From: Acetobacteraceae bacterium
Lineage (GTDB): Bacteria > Pseudomonadota > Alphaproteobacteria > Acetobacterales > Acetobacteraceae
Assembly: GCA_003151425.1 (NCBI GenBank)
Contig: PLXO01000024.1
Coordinates: 7,819-43,133, forward strand
DNA: 35,315 nt
Direction: 5' to 3'
Both the position numbers and the translations under genes were made by a program. A model generated the notes under the pieces. The model was not told the origin of the DNA. It did no database searches and was given only the letters and a program-made list of their open reading frames with translations. Positions within the stretch are counted from its first letter, which is position 1. Every line of letters starts with the position of its first letter. Positions 1 to 8,105 of the stretch are shown here, one piece after another.

Positions 1-1
1 G

Positions 2-21
2 GGCCAAAATGAGAATTGCTG
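2..21 (+). repeat. Left window-end copy of an inverted ~20-bp repeat
   Basis: Positions 2-21 match the reverse complement of 35296-35315 at 18 of 20 bases (ggccaaaatgagaattgctg against gaccaaaacgagaattgctg). The two copies point outward from the window in inverted orientation. This is what one expects where an assembly stops at copies of the same insertion sequence; the family (possibly IS21-like) is a guess. The rest of 1-171 holds no gene I can support: a short reading frame on the minus strand from 47 to 1 runs off the edge and is not recognised. Confidence 0.5.
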
Positions 22-171
22 CCTTCGTTGCCATCCATGGTTTTCATGACAATGACTGCTGAGCTGCCTTGCCCTACAGTATTCCCATGGACCAACGGTC
101 TGATCCAACCCTTATCGAGGCACCTCGCATGGATCGCGCGGCTGTTCGACATCCCGCCGCCGCGTTGACCG

Positions 172-1389
172 CTACGCCGCGTGCAGCGTGATCGGCAGGC
201 TTGCGAGGCCGCGCAGCGTGTTGTTGTAACGTCGGCGCGGGGTGCCCGCGATCTCGATCCGCGCCACCTTGCGCGCCAGCGCCGTCAGCACGACCTCGCC
301 TTCCAGCCGGGCCAGCACGGCGCCGACGCAGCCATGGATGCCGGTGCCGAAGCCGACATGGCCGGCGGCGCGGCGGGTGATGTCGTAGTCGTCCGGCTGC
401 TCCCAGCGACGCGGGTCGCGGTTGGCGGCGCCGAGGAACAGCAGCACTTTGCGGCCCGCGCCGATCGTTTCGATTTTGGTCGTTTCGCCTTTGGTCTCTT
501 CGCCTTCGGTCGTCCCGTCTCCGGTCATTCCGCCGCTGGTCATTCCGTCGCCGCCCGCTTTGCCGCCCGTCCCCACGTCACGCCCGATCGCCACGTCATG
601 CACCGTGGTGCGGAAGAAGGTCTGCACCGGACTTTCCAGCCGCACCGCTTCCTCGAATGCGCCGCGCGCCAGTGACGGATCCGCGCGCAGCCGTTCGAAC
701 TGCGCCGGAAAGCGCGCCAGGCAGTACAGCGCGGCGCCGAGCCCGTTGACGGTCGTATCGACACCGGCGGTCAGCAGCGAGCGCGCCAGGATTTCGGCCT
801 CATCGCGGGCGACCTCGCCGGTGTCGACGGCAGCATGGATCACCGCGCCGAAGCCCGCCGGCGCCAGTGCCTCGCGACGGGACTGTGCCTGCACCCATTC
901 CAGCACTGGCGCCGCGTCGCGCAACGCAGCCTCGAAGAATGCGTTGCGAGGACCGAACGAGTTGAACACCATGTTGCCGTACGGCAGCAGGAAACGCCGA
1001 TTCTCCCGCGGCATTCCGACTGCGTCGGGAAACACCGTCAGTGGATAGGCCTCGGCAAGGTCGCGCACCGCATCGAAGCTGCCGCGTTCCACAAGTGCAT
1101 CGATCAGCGCATCGGCGGCGGCGGTGAAGTCAGCGCGCAGAGCACGGATCGCGGCGGGCGACAGCACGCGGTCCATCAGCTTGCGCGTGCGGTCATGCAG
1201 CGGCGGGTCGGTTTCCAGCAGCAGGCTGGGCAGGCGCCAGGGTTTTTCCCGCGCGAAATCCGCCAGCCCGACGCCGCGGGCGGAGGAAAAGTCCTGCCAG
1301 TTCGTCAACGCCGCCTGCACGTGCGCGTAACGAGCGATGGCGAACAGGTCGTAGCGCGGCAAGTACGCCACCGGCCCCGCGTCGCGCAA
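172..1389 (-). CDS. Cytochrome P450, CYP199-like, with 5' frameshift
   Basis: Haem-thiolate monooxygenase. The haem loop FGTGIHGCVG lies at residues 347-356 with Cys354 as the iron ligand; the I-helix motif AGVDTT is at 208-213 and ExxR is Glu247-Arg250. From memory the protein resembles CYP199A2/A4 of Rhodopseudomonas, which oxidise para-substituted benzoates, including the run RSLL.AG.DTTVNG and the C-terminal NNTLRGL.SLPI; substrate is therefore only inferred. The frame begins at a TTG in mid-protein: the expected first ~25 residues (VTIPSLDIDPF...) lie upstream in another frame from a GTG at 1463. A loop near residues 270-308, rich in Gly, Thr and Glu, has no counterpart in the family and is encoded by 15-bp repeats. 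It is last in a likely operon after the hydratase and MmgE/PrpD genes. With the frameshift it may be inactive or a sequencing error. Confidence 0.85.
   Translation of the reverse strand: MRDAGPVAYLPRYDLFAIARYAHVQAALTNWQDFSSARGVGLADFAREKPWRLPSLLLETDPPLHDRTRKLMDRVLSPAAIRALRADFTAAADALIDALVERGSFDAVRDLAEAYPLTVFPDAVGMPRENRRFLLPYGNMVFNSFGPRNAFFEAALRDAAPVLEWVQAQSRREALAPAGFGAVIHAAVDTGEVARDEAEILARSLLTAGVDTTVNGLGAALYCLARFPAQFERLRADPSLARGAFEEAVRLESPVQTFFRTTVHDVAIGRDVGTGGKAGGDGMTSGGMTGDGTTEGEETKGETTKIETIGAGRKVLLFLGAANRDPRRWEQPDDYDITRRAAGHVGFGTGIHGCVGAVLARLEGEVVLTALARKVARIEIAGTPRRRYNNTLRGLASLPITLHAA
463..552. repeat. 15-bp tandem repeat inside the P450 gene
   Basis: Six imperfect 15-bp units on the plus strand, such as GGTCGTTTCGCCTTT, GGTCTCTTCGCCTTC, GGTCATTCCGCCGCT and GGTCATTCCGTCGCC. 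A seventh, weaker unit may follow at 553-567. The array keeps the reading frame and encodes the Gly/Thr/Glu-rich loop inserted just before the KVLLFLG strand of the P450. Confidence 0.8.
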
Positions 1390-1463
1390 CGACGCGGGGC
1401 CGGGAACGGATCGTCAAAGAACGCCTGGCAGAACGGATCGATGTCGAGGCTGGGGATGGTCAC
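1390..1463 (-). other. Out-of-frame 5' end of the P450 gene
   Basis: Reading from GTG at 1463 gives VTIPSLDIDPFCQAFFDDPF followed by PAP, a normal start for a CYP199-type P450, 12 nt after the stop of the MmgE/PrpD gene. At about 1392-1398 the frame is lost: the next expected residues (ASLRDAGPVAYL) continue in the neighbouring frame. One missing G in the run around 1396 would restore a continuous protein of about 430 residues. Confidence 0.65.
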
Positions 1464-1475
1464 GCGACCGCGCCC

Positions 1476-2843
1476 CTACGCCACGCAGAGTGCCAGCAGG
1501 CCGCGCACGTCCTTCAGTGCGTCCAGCCGACCGATTTCTCCGAGCAGATCGCCGGTCTTGCCACGGCCAAGGATCGGTTCCGCCAGCGCGGTGAACTTCG
1601 CCTCCAGCCGCCGTCCCTGATCCGCAACGTCACTGGCGGGCGCGCCGGAATCGTGCTGCGCCGTCAGCCGGGTTCCGTCGGTCAGCTCCAGCGTGAGCAC
1701 GGCCTTGGTGGGCCCGGTGCGCGGACGGAAGTCGAGCTCCACCTTGTCACGCAGCGCGATCAGAACAGGATCAGCCGCGGTCGCCTCCGAGTAGTTGGTC
1801 AGGCCGCCGGTATCGACGCCGGCGAGCGCCATCGCCGTGGTCAGGCGCAGGCTGAACTTCGCCTCCAGCCCGGTGCGCGGCGCGGGAATGTTACAGACCC
1901 GGTCGCAGGCGTCGTCGAGCTGCAGATGGATCCGCGCCACCTTGTCCGGCGTCACGCCGTGCTGCGCACGCAGCTTGCGGGCGGTCTCGATCGGCGCGTG
2001 GGTCAGGTAGCAGGCGGCGTGATACTTGAACAGATTATTACGGATGTGGAAGCCCCCCGGCGGGACGGCAAAAGCACGCTCAGGATTGAAGTCCGGGCTG
2101 TGCGTCCGGGCAAACCCCTGAGCGCATTCCAGCACGTCGGCGCGGCTGGTGAAGCCGCGCGCCGCCAGCTTTGCCGCCAGCAGCCCGTGATACGCCGCCT
2201 TTCCCGCATGCAGCGGCTTGCACATCGTGCCGAACATCGACTTCAATCCTGCCGCCTGCGTCCCGGCAATCCCCAGCGCGGTCGCGGATTGTTCCGCATC
2301 CAGCCCGAGCAGATGCGCGCAGGCCGCCGCCGCGCCGAAGCTTCCCACGGTGGCAGTGGAATGAAATCCCAGCACGTCATAGTGCCCGGGCGAGATCGTC
2401 GTGCCGATGCGGCATTGCAGCTCGTAGCCGGCGACGAACGCCGCGATCACCTCGGCGCCGCTGGCCCCGCGCACCTCCGCCAACGCCAGCAACGCGGGCA
2501 GGATCGCCACCGAGGGATGGCCCGGCATCGCCATGTTCACGTCATCGTAATCCAGCGCGTGCCCGGCCGCGCCATTCACCAATGCAGCCGAGGCCGCAGG
2601 CAACCGCGCGGCATGGCCAATCACGCTGGCCTCCTCCCGTCCGCCCTGCTCCGCCATCTCGGCCAGTAGTAACGTCGTCAGCTTCTCCGAAGCGCCAGCC
2701 AGCGTGCAGGCAATGGTGTCCAGCACGCATTGCCGTGCCAACGCACGCACCTCGTCCGGCAGGTCGGCATAGGTCAGCCCGCGCGCCTGCTCGGACAGTG
2801 CCCGCGTCAGCCCCTGCGCGGCGATATCGGTGATGACGTTCAT
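1476..2843 (-). CDS. MmgE/PrpD family protein
   Basis: 455 residues, the usual length for the MmgE/PrpD family, whose known members are 2-methylcitrate dehydratase and cis-aconitate decarboxylase. The core GFHSTATVGSFGAAAA and the N-terminal pattern CVLDTIACTLAGA are typical. The start is taken at ATG 2843 because AGGAGG sits just upstream (about 2851-2856); a longer frame exists but would overlap this ribosome binding site and the end of the hydratase gene. It lies 19 nt after the hydratase stop and 12 nt before the GTG of the P450, so the three genes are probably one transcript. The substrate cannot be told; many operon-linked members outside propionate metabolism are uncharacterised. Confidence 0.9.
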   Translation of the reverse strand: MNVITDIAAQGLTRALSEQARGLTYADLPDEVRALARQCVLDTIACTLAGASEKLTTLLLAEMAEQGGREEASVIGHAARLPAASAALVNGAAGHALDYDDVNMAMPGHPSVAILPALLALAEVRGASGAEVIAAFVAGYELQCRIGTTISPGHYDVLGFHSTATVGSFGAAAACAHLLGLDAEQSATALGIAGTQAAGLKSMFGTMCKPLHAGKAAYHGLLAAKLAARGFTSRADVLECAQGFARTHSPDFNPERAFAVPPGGFHIRNNLFKYHAACYLTHAPIETARKLRAQHGVTPDKVARIHLQLDDACDRVCNIPAPRTGLEAKFSLRLTTAMALAGVDTGGLTNYSEATAADPVLIALRDKVELDFRPRTGPTKAVLTLELTDGTRLTAQHDSGAPASDVADQGRRLEAKFTALAEPILGRGKTGDLLGEIGRLDALKDVRGLLALCVA

Positions 2844-2862
2844 GACTTTCCTCCTGACCGGG

Positions 2863-3657
2863 TCAGCGTCCCTGAAAATTTGGCCGGCGCTTTTCGTTGA
2901 ACGCACGGATGCCCTCGCGGCGATCCTCGGTCGGCACCATGCGGTTATACGCCTCGATCTCGAACATCATTCCGGTCGCCAGATCAACGCCGAGCCCCTG
3001 GTTCACCGAATGTTTGATCTGCCGCACCGAAATCGGCGCGTTGGCGGCGATCGCTGCGGCGGTCTCCAGCGCGTCGGTCAGCAGCGCGTCCGCCTTGCAG
3101 ATGCGATTGACCATGCCCCATTCATACGCCTGCTCGGCGGTGAACGGCTTGCCGGTCAGCAGGATCTCCTTGGCGCGCCGACCGCCGACCGCGCGCGGCA
3201 GGTTCTGTGTGCCGCCGGCACCCGGCATGATGCCCAGCGTCACCTCGGTCAGCGCGAAGCGTGCGTGCTCGGCGGCGTAGATGAAGTCGCAGCACAACGC
3301 GGTTTCCATCCCGCCGGCGAACGCGGCGCCGTTTACCGCGGCGATCACCGGCACCGGGCAATTGATCAGCGCACGGATCGCGCGTTCGAAGATCTGGTGC
3401 TGATCCTGCCATTGCGCATCGGTCATGCCGTTGCGCTCTTTCAGATCGCCCCCGGCACAGAACACCCGAGGCCCCGACCCGGTCAGCACCACCACCCGAT
3501 AGGCGCGCGGCGCCGCGGCCAGCCCGTCGAACAGATCGAGCAGATCGAGGCCCATCTGCGTGTCCATCGCGTTCGCCGCCTCGGGCCGGTTGAGTGCGAC
3601 CAGCAGCGTATGCGGCTGCGGCTCCGACACAGCCAACGTTGCGTAAGTCTTGGTCAT
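2863..3657 (-). CDS. Enoyl-CoA hydratase/isomerase family protein
   Basis: 264 residues of the crotonase superfamily. The oxyanion-hole segments CAGGDLK (67-73) and GAAFAGG (110-116) are present. Both acid/base glutamates of true hydratases are kept: Glu118 in GGMET and Glu138 in the segment TEVTLGIMPGAGGTQ. The enzyme should therefore be able to add water to a 2-enoyl-CoA. Start at ATG 3657 chosen because family homology begins at MTKTYATL; a GTG at 3705 would add 16 unlikely residues. It is the first gene of the hydratase-MmgE/PrpD-P450 group, which suggests breakdown of a carboxylic acid through CoA thioesters; the substrate is unknown. Confidence 0.92.
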   Translation of the reverse strand: MTKTYATLAVSEPQPHTLLVALNRPEAANAMDTQMGLDLLDLFDGLAAAPRAYRVVVLTGSGPRVFCAGGDLKERNGMTDAQWQDQHQIFERAIRALINCPVPVIAAVNGAAFAGGMETALCCDFIYAAEHARFALTEVTLGIMPGAGGTQNLPRAVGGRRAKEILLTGKPFTAEQAYEWGMVNRICKADALLTDALETAAAIAANAPISVRQIKHSVNQGLGVDLATGMMFEIEAYNRMVPTEDRREGIRAFNEKRRPNFQGR

Positions 3658-3834
3658 CCGGCGCGTTTCCCCGACGTGCAGGTCCAGGCTATTACCCCGA
3701 ATCACCTTGCAGCGAAACAGCCGGCCCCACCCCGGGTGGACGGTGTGGCGCGCCCAGAGGACGGCTGGGTCGCAACGGGAAGGAGCAATATGAAGCCCGA
3801 ACCGAAGGGCTGGAACGTGATCTTTATCGGAACG

Positions 3835-4656
3835 CTACGAGGTCGATCGCTGCCGCGTGGCCGAAGCAGCCCAGTTGCGAAATATGTCACGCGTTTCGTC
3901 GTCCATCGGAAAGAAGCTTTCGATGCGCAGCTCTTGCAGCGTGATGTCCTGGGGCGTGCCGAGTGTCGCTATCGTCGTGAACAGCCGGAGCCTGGTTCTG
4001 CCCTTCTGAAAGTGCATCGGCAACACCGGGCCTTCAGTGGCGAGCGGCACGGCAGGCAACATCACGGATCGTACCCCCTCATAGCTCAATAGCCGCTCCA
4101 GCAGGTCGGCCGTCTCGGCAGTGCCGTCTGCAGCCGCGTCAGCCTCCACGCTCCGCAGGAAATACCGAACAATTTCTGCCCAATTCGAAAGGTGCGGCCG
4201 CAGCACGTCAGGGGCAACCAAGGCATCGGCGAGGTTGAGCGCGACGCCGGGCAAGAGAGGCCCGACGAGGAATTCGACCAAGGCGATCGCGCCCTTGTTG
4301 GCCTGCAGCACGTTCCAGCGGCGGTCTACGACTACGGCGGGAAACGGCTCTTGCTGGGTCAGCATGTAGTCGAGGGCATTGCGGATCGGAACCAGCGCCT
4401 GCGCGCCGAGCTCGGTTTCGGTCCACACAGGCGCATAGCCGGCGGCGAGCAGCAGCTCATTCGAATGCCGCAATTGAACCTCGAGGGCTAGCGCGAGGCG
4501 AAGCACCATCTCGCGGCTCGGTCTTGTGCGACCAAGCTCCAGAAAGCTGATGTGACGCTGCGAGCAGGCCGCCGTCAGCGCGAGCTGAAGTTGCGAGAGG
4601 CCACGCCGCTTTCGCCACCAGACGAGACGCGAGGGAAACGTGGGCGGGGCTTTCAT
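3835..4656 (-). CDS. XRE-type regulator with MmyB-like ligand domain
   Basis: 273 residues. Residues ~8-65 form a helix-turn-helix of the XRE class (RRGLSQLQLALTAACSQRHI, then LELGRTRPSREMVLRLALAL). The remaining ~190 residues match the MmyB-like ligand-binding domain (PAVVVDRRWNVLQANKGA; a C-terminal LRLFTTIATLGTPQDITLQE segment). Proteins of this build usually control a neighbouring oxidoreductase or transporter gene in response to a small molecule. It is divergent from the MFS transporter gene and shares a 128-bp control region with it, so that transporter is the most likely target. The ribosome binding site (AGGT) overlaps a candidate operator, which would allow autoregulation. Confidence 0.88.
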   Translation of the reverse strand: MKAPPTFPSRLVWWRKRRGLSQLQLALTAACSQRHISFLELGRTRPSREMVLRLALALEVQLRHSNELLLAAGYAPVWTETELGAQALVPIRNALDYMLTQQEPFPAVVVDRRWNVLQANKGAIALVEFLVGPLLPGVALNLADALVAPDVLRPHLSNWAEIVRYFLRSVEADAAADGTAETADLLERLLSYEGVRSVMLPAVPLATEGPVLPMHFQKGRTRLRLFTTIATLGTPQDITLQELRIESFFPMDDETRDIFRNWAASATRQRSTS

Positions 4657-4657
4657 G

Positions 4658-4702
4658 ACTACCTGGCATGTAGTTGATCGATGGCTTCAACGTCGGAATA
4701 GT
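4658..4702 (+). promoter_or_regulatory. Candidate operator and promoter between XRE regulator and MFS gene
   Basis: An inverted repeat ACTAC-N7-GTAGT spans 4658-4674, directly against the regulator start codon. It is followed on the plus strand by a possible promoter: TTGATC at 4674-4679, 17 bp, then AATAGT at 4697-4702. The position between divergent regulator and transporter genes is what makes it credible; the match of the -10 box is only moderate. Confidence 0.35.
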
Positions 4703-4784
4703 GCATAGGCAGAACAGCAGCTGCAACGCCCGTGGCTCGGTGCAGTCGGCTTGTCGCCAGGGCGGCGTCGTGAGGGGGTATCGG

Positions 4785-6095
4785 ATGAAAGTCGCGCCGC
4801 ATCATTGGTCGTCGCGATTGCCGTTTTACTACGGATGGTTAATCATCGGAATCGCGTTCGTGACGATGGCGATCGCTGTGACGGCGCGCACGGCATTCTC
4901 GCTGCTGTTGCCGCCGCTCATCGATGAGTTCGGGTGGGATCGAGGGCTTGTCGCCGGTGCCTTTTCCTTCGGCTTCTTGATCTCCGCGACCTTGAGCCCG
5001 ATCGTTGGCCGGCTCATGGACAGAAATGGCCCCCGACTCGTCATCGGCAGTGGCGTGTGCCTGATGAGCATTGGACTTCTCATGGCACAAGCGATCGAGA
5101 AGCCGTGGCAGCTCTATGCAACACTCGGTGTCCTGGTCGCCGGCGGCGCAAGCCTCATGACCTACACGGCACATTCGCTCTTCCTGCCGAACTGGTTCGT
5201 GCGCCGCCGCGGCTTGGCCATCAGCATCGCGTTCTCCGGGGCCGGCGTCGGGGCAGTCGTTTTGCTGCCGTGGCTGCAAACGATCATCGGGCGTGACGGT
5301 TGGCGAGCATCGTGCACGGCCATGGGGCTCCTGGTGCTTTTCGTCACAGGTCCTTTGACTCTGCTGGTGCGGCGGCGACCAGAGGACATCGGTCTGCTGC
5401 CGGACGGCGCATCGCGCACGGTCGGGGCAGGCCAGATGCGCAGGACGTCGAACGTTGTCGATCCTGCTTGGGTCGCCATCGAATGGACGCTCGCGCGCGC
5501 AATGCGCACCAGCCGCTTCTGGTGGATCGTGCTCGGATACTTCTGCGCTCTCTTCGCCTGGTATGCTGTCCAGGTCCATCAGACGAAGTATCTCATCGAG
5601 GTCGGTTTCACGCCGCTTGTGGCGGCCTGGTCCCTCGGGATCGTAAGCGTCGTCGCGATACCCGGGCAGATTGGTCTTGGGGCATTGTCCGACCGCGTAG
5701 GACGGGAATTTGTGTGGACCGCTGCATGCTGCGGTTTTGCAGTCTGCTATGCTGCACTGATCGCCCTCGAGCAGGCTCCGTCAGATCCACTGTTGTACCT
5801 GATGGTGGTGTCGCAGGGCTCTCTGGGGTACGCGATGACATCGGTCATGGGACCCATCGTAGCGGAGATTTTTGAGGGACCGCACTATGGCTCGATCTTT
5901 GGCACCGTTACGGTCGCATTGATCGGCGGCGGCGCAGCCGGACCATGGGTGGCAGGTATCATTCACGATGCGACCGGGAGCTACAGGCTTGCCTTCCTGC
6001 TGGCCATTGCATGCTGCGTCATTTCCGCGGCAGCGATTTGGATTGCGGCACCTCGCAAGGTGCGCTTGGTGCCCGGCCGAATATCGAGCTCGTAA
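4785..6095 (+). CDS. MFS transporter
   Basis: 436 residues with about 12 hydrophobic segments. The first is FYYGWLIIGIAFVTMAIAVT, and the loop after helix 2 carries a variant of the family motif GRLMDRNGPR. Members with this FYYGW start are often described as monocarboxylate or oxalate/formate-type carriers; the cargo here is not known. Start at ATG 4785 is set by GAGGGGG at 4772-4778; the frame could be extended to 4674 but that part is not protein-like. Divergent from the XRE/MmyB regulator that probably controls it. Confidence 0.88.
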   Translation: MKVAPHHWSSRLPFYYGWLIIGIAFVTMAIAVTARTAFSLLLPPLIDEFGWDRGLVAGAFSFGFLISATLSPIVGRLMDRNGPRLVIGSGVCLMSIGLLMAQAIEKPWQLYATLGVLVAGGASLMTYTAHSLFLPNWFVRRRGLAISIAFSGAGVGAVVLLPWLQTIIGRDGWRASCTAMGLLVLFVTGPLTLLVRRRPEDIGLLPDGASRTVGAGQMRRTSNVVDPAWVAIEWTLARAMRTSRFWWIVLGYFCALFAWYAVQVHQTKYLIEVGFTPLVAAWSLGIVSVVAIPGQIGLGALSDRVGREFVWTAACCGFAVCYAALIALEQAPSDPLLYLMVVSQGSLGYAMTSVMGPIVAEIFEGPHYGSIFGTVTVALIGGGAAGPWVAGIIHDATGSYRLAFLLAIACCVISAAAIWIAAPRKVRLVPGRISSS

Positions 6096-6214
6096 TCAGA
6101 TTGTATCGCGGGCTAAGTTAGCCGAGCCGCTCGGCGACCGCGGTTGCCCAAAGCTTCACAATTGAGGAATACCGTTTTACGGAATCGGCGGGTTCACCGT
6201 CGGAGGCATGTCGC

Positions 6215-7456
6215 TTGTCCACCAAGATCAGCTTCCTCGCCATCTCCTTTGCCGTCGTGCTGCTGCCCTGGCTGCTGTGGCGGATCGGGATCGTGCGGCG
6301 GGTCGCGCCACTCGCCGTCGTGCAGATTCTGATTGGCGTGCTGCTCGGACCGTCCTGCTTGGGGCAACTGGCGCCGGCGTTCCATGCGGTGCTCTTCGCC
6401 CGGCCGGTGCTGGCCGCGCTGGACGGCGTCGCGAGCCTGGGCGTGCTGATTTACGTGTTCGTCACCGGCTTGCACCTCGATGTGGCGCTGCTCAAACAGG
6501 ACGGCCGTCGTCTCGGCGTGATTGCGCTGGGAAGCGTTTCGGTGCCGCTTCTGCTGGGGCTCGGAGCGGGCTGGTGGATGCTGCACTCGGTCCCCGGCGC
6601 GCTTGGTCCGGTCGGCGATGGCACCGCTTTCGTCGCGGCAGTCGCCATCTGCATCGCCGTCACGGCCCTGCCGGTTCTGGCGGCCGTCCTGCAAGAGATG
6701 CGGCTGCTGACCACCCACCTCGGCCAGATCGCGCTCACCCTTGCGGCGCTGAACGACGTGGCGCTGTGGGTCATGCTGGCGATCTTGCTGGCCTTCACCG
6801 GCAGTCGGTGGGCCGCCGGACTGCTCTCGCTCGGCGCGGCGGCGGTCTTGTTCGGCGTGCTGCTCCTGGGGGTGCGGCCACTGCTCGCACGCCTCGCCGG
6901 GGCGGGCGACCAGGTGTTGCTCGTCACTTGCATTTCGCTCGCCATCCTGTCGGCCTGCCTGTCAGAAGCGCTTGGCACCGGCTACCTGATCGGCGCCTTC
7001 GTCGCGGGTGCCATCATCCCGGCTGCATGCCGGCCGGTGCTGCTGGGCCGGTTGGAGCTGGTCTCTGCGACGGTGTTCCTGCCGTTCTTCTTCATGTCCA
7101 CCGGCCTCAAAGCATTGATCGAACCCGGCTCGGCGAGCTTCCTTGGTTTGCTGGGGGTGGCCGTGGCGGCCACCGTCATCGGCAAGCTCGCCGGCACTGC
7201 CTTGCCGGCACGCCGGTTCGGCTTCTCCTGGGCCGACAGCCTTTCCCTCGGCGCCATGATGCAGACCAAGGGATTGATGGAGGTGGTTGTGCTTGCCGTG
7301 CTGCATGACGCGGGGCTGATGGGTGGCCAGATTTTCTCCGCCATGGTCGGCATGGCGGTGGTCTGCACGGTGGCGACGGCCCCCGCAGTGCGTCTCTGCG
7401 CGCGGCTCGGATCGCGGCCTGAACCAGGCGCGGCCATCATCGGCGAAGCAAAATGA
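6215..7456 (+). CDS. Cation/proton antiporter, CPA2 type
   Basis: 413 residues, almost entirely hydrophobic, ~12 membrane segments. The segment LTLAALNDVALWVMLAI carries the Asn-Asp pair expected in the core of CPA2 exchangers, and LIGAFVAGAIIPA matches the later conserved helix. It should exchange Na+ or K+ for protons at the inner membrane; ion choice is not visible. The start is TTG at 6215: GGAGG at 6202-6206 is 8 nt upstream, whereas the nearby ATG at 6208 is in another frame. No regulatory RCK/TrkA-N domain follows. The neighbouring 119 bp upstream show no clear promoter. Confidence 0.87.
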   Translation: MSTKISFLAISFAVVLLPWLLWRIGIVRRVAPLAVVQILIGVLLGPSCLGQLAPAFHAVLFARPVLAALDGVASLGVLIYVFVTGLHLDVALLKQDGRRLGVIALGSVSVPLLLGLGAGWWMLHSVPGALGPVGDGTAFVAAVAICIAVTALPVLAAVLQEMRLLTTHLGQIALTLAALNDVALWVMLAILLAFTGSRWAAGLLSLGAAAVLFGVLLLGVRPLLARLAGAGDQVLLVTCISLAILSACLSEALGTGYLIGAFVAGAIIPAACRPVLLGRLELVSATVFLPFFFMSTGLKALIEPGSASFLGLLGVAVAATVIGKLAGTALPARRFGFSWADSLSLGAMMQTKGLMEVVVLAVLHDAGLMGGQIFSAMVGMAVVCTVATAPAVRLCARLGSRPEPGAAIIGEAK

Positions 7457-7587
7457 GTCCGTGCTGACGCCCTGGACACGCCGTGGCTGCGCCTGGGCAA
7501 AGAAAAGGTCAGGACGCGCAATGTGGACGGTCCTGCGGACAATCCCGTGGAACGATAGTGGTGCGACATCTTTGCATCATGCACCAG

Positions 7588-7616
7588 AGCTGGCGGGTAG
7601 TGGGTCCGTTTGAAAT
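7588..7616 (+). repeat. Left target duplication and inverted end of element A
   Basis: AGCTGGCG (7588-7595) is the target duplication. The inverted end runs 7596-7616, starting GGTAGTGGGTCCG. The partner end is 11251-11271. Confidence 0.9.
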
Positions 7617-7646
7617 CCCCTAGATTTCTTTCCTATTGATCCACCG

Positions 7647-7680
7647 TTGAACGCTAGCCCAGCCGTGCCATACTCAGGGC
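7647..7680 (+). promoter_or_regulatory. Promoter module of element A, copy 1
   Basis: TTGAAC (7647-7652), 16 bp, CATACT (7669-7674), then only six bases to the ATG at 7681. The segment resembles the one before the transposase gene: both have TTGA followed by (A)CGCTA, an ATAC core, GGGC and ATGAACA. Transcription would begin at or next to the start codon, giving a leaderless message, unless the CAGGGC before the ATG serves as ribosome binding site. Confidence 0.45.
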
Positions 7681-7869
7681 ATGAACACATTCACCATCGA
7701 GCGCGTAGATGGGGGCTTCCGGGTCAGAGTGACAGGGCCGGCCGGCGGTCCGGGACATCTCATGGAGGGGCTTTTCCCGACCGAGGCTGAAGCCGAGTCG
7801 TTCGTCAAGCGCCAGCACAATGTCGAGACCGGCATGCTAGGCAGCTCACCAGAGGATAGGCCACCCTGA
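7681..7869 (+). CDS. Small hypothetical protein, element A
   Basis: 62 residues, MNTFTIERVDGGFRVRVTGP followed by an acidic second half. Not recognised. The start is supported by the promoter module just upstream. Its TGA stop shares one base with the ATG of the next gene (TGATG), so the two are probably translated together. It is cargo of element A. Confidence 0.6.
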   Translation: MNTFTIERVDGGFRVRVTGPAGGPGHLMEGLFPTEAEAESFVKRQHNVETGMLGSSPEDRPP

Positions 7870-8105
7870 TGGCGATCAAGCGACTCCCCCGCCCCCGCGA
7901 CCCGATTGCGCTCGCGAAGCTGATCGGCGACATCGCCACCGGGCAAGTGGTGGATGCGGTGGATGATGGGAAGGATGCCGGCGCGGCTGCTATGGGGCGG
8001 AGGGGCGGCGCCGCGAGAGCACGGGCGTTGAGCGGAAAGCAACGAGCGGAGGCAGCGCGCAAGGCAGCCAACGCTAGATGGAAAGCTCCCTCTGACGCTC
8101 AATAG
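7869..8105 (+). CDS. Small basic hypothetical protein, element A
   Basis: 78 residues. The first half (RPRDPIALAKLIGDIATGQV) is neutral to acidic; the second half (GGAARARALSGKQRAEAARK) is a basic, Ala/Arg/Lys-rich tail that could bind nucleic acid. From memory, small proteins of this build are common and unnamed in alphaproteobacteria. Coupled to the preceding gene by a TGATG overlap. Its last 32 bases overlap the end of the convergent ATPase gene. Confidence 0.65.
   Translation: MAIKRLPRPRDPIALAKLIGDIATGQVVDAVDDGKDAGAAAMGRRGGAARARALSGKQRAEAARKAANARWKAPSDAQ

Noticed and set aside
181-1620. Long plus-strand reading frames opposite the P450 gene
   Set aside because: High GC keeps antisense frames open; they show no protein family features, while the minus strand has clear P450 motifs.
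3790-4092. Plus-strand frame starting MKPEPKGWNVIFIGTLRGRS
   Set aside because: Only the first ~20 residues look protein-like; the rest is opposite the XRE regulator gene and fits no family.
6100-6180. Terminator after the MFS gene
   Set aside because: GGCTAA/TTAGCC leaves almost no loop and no T run follows.
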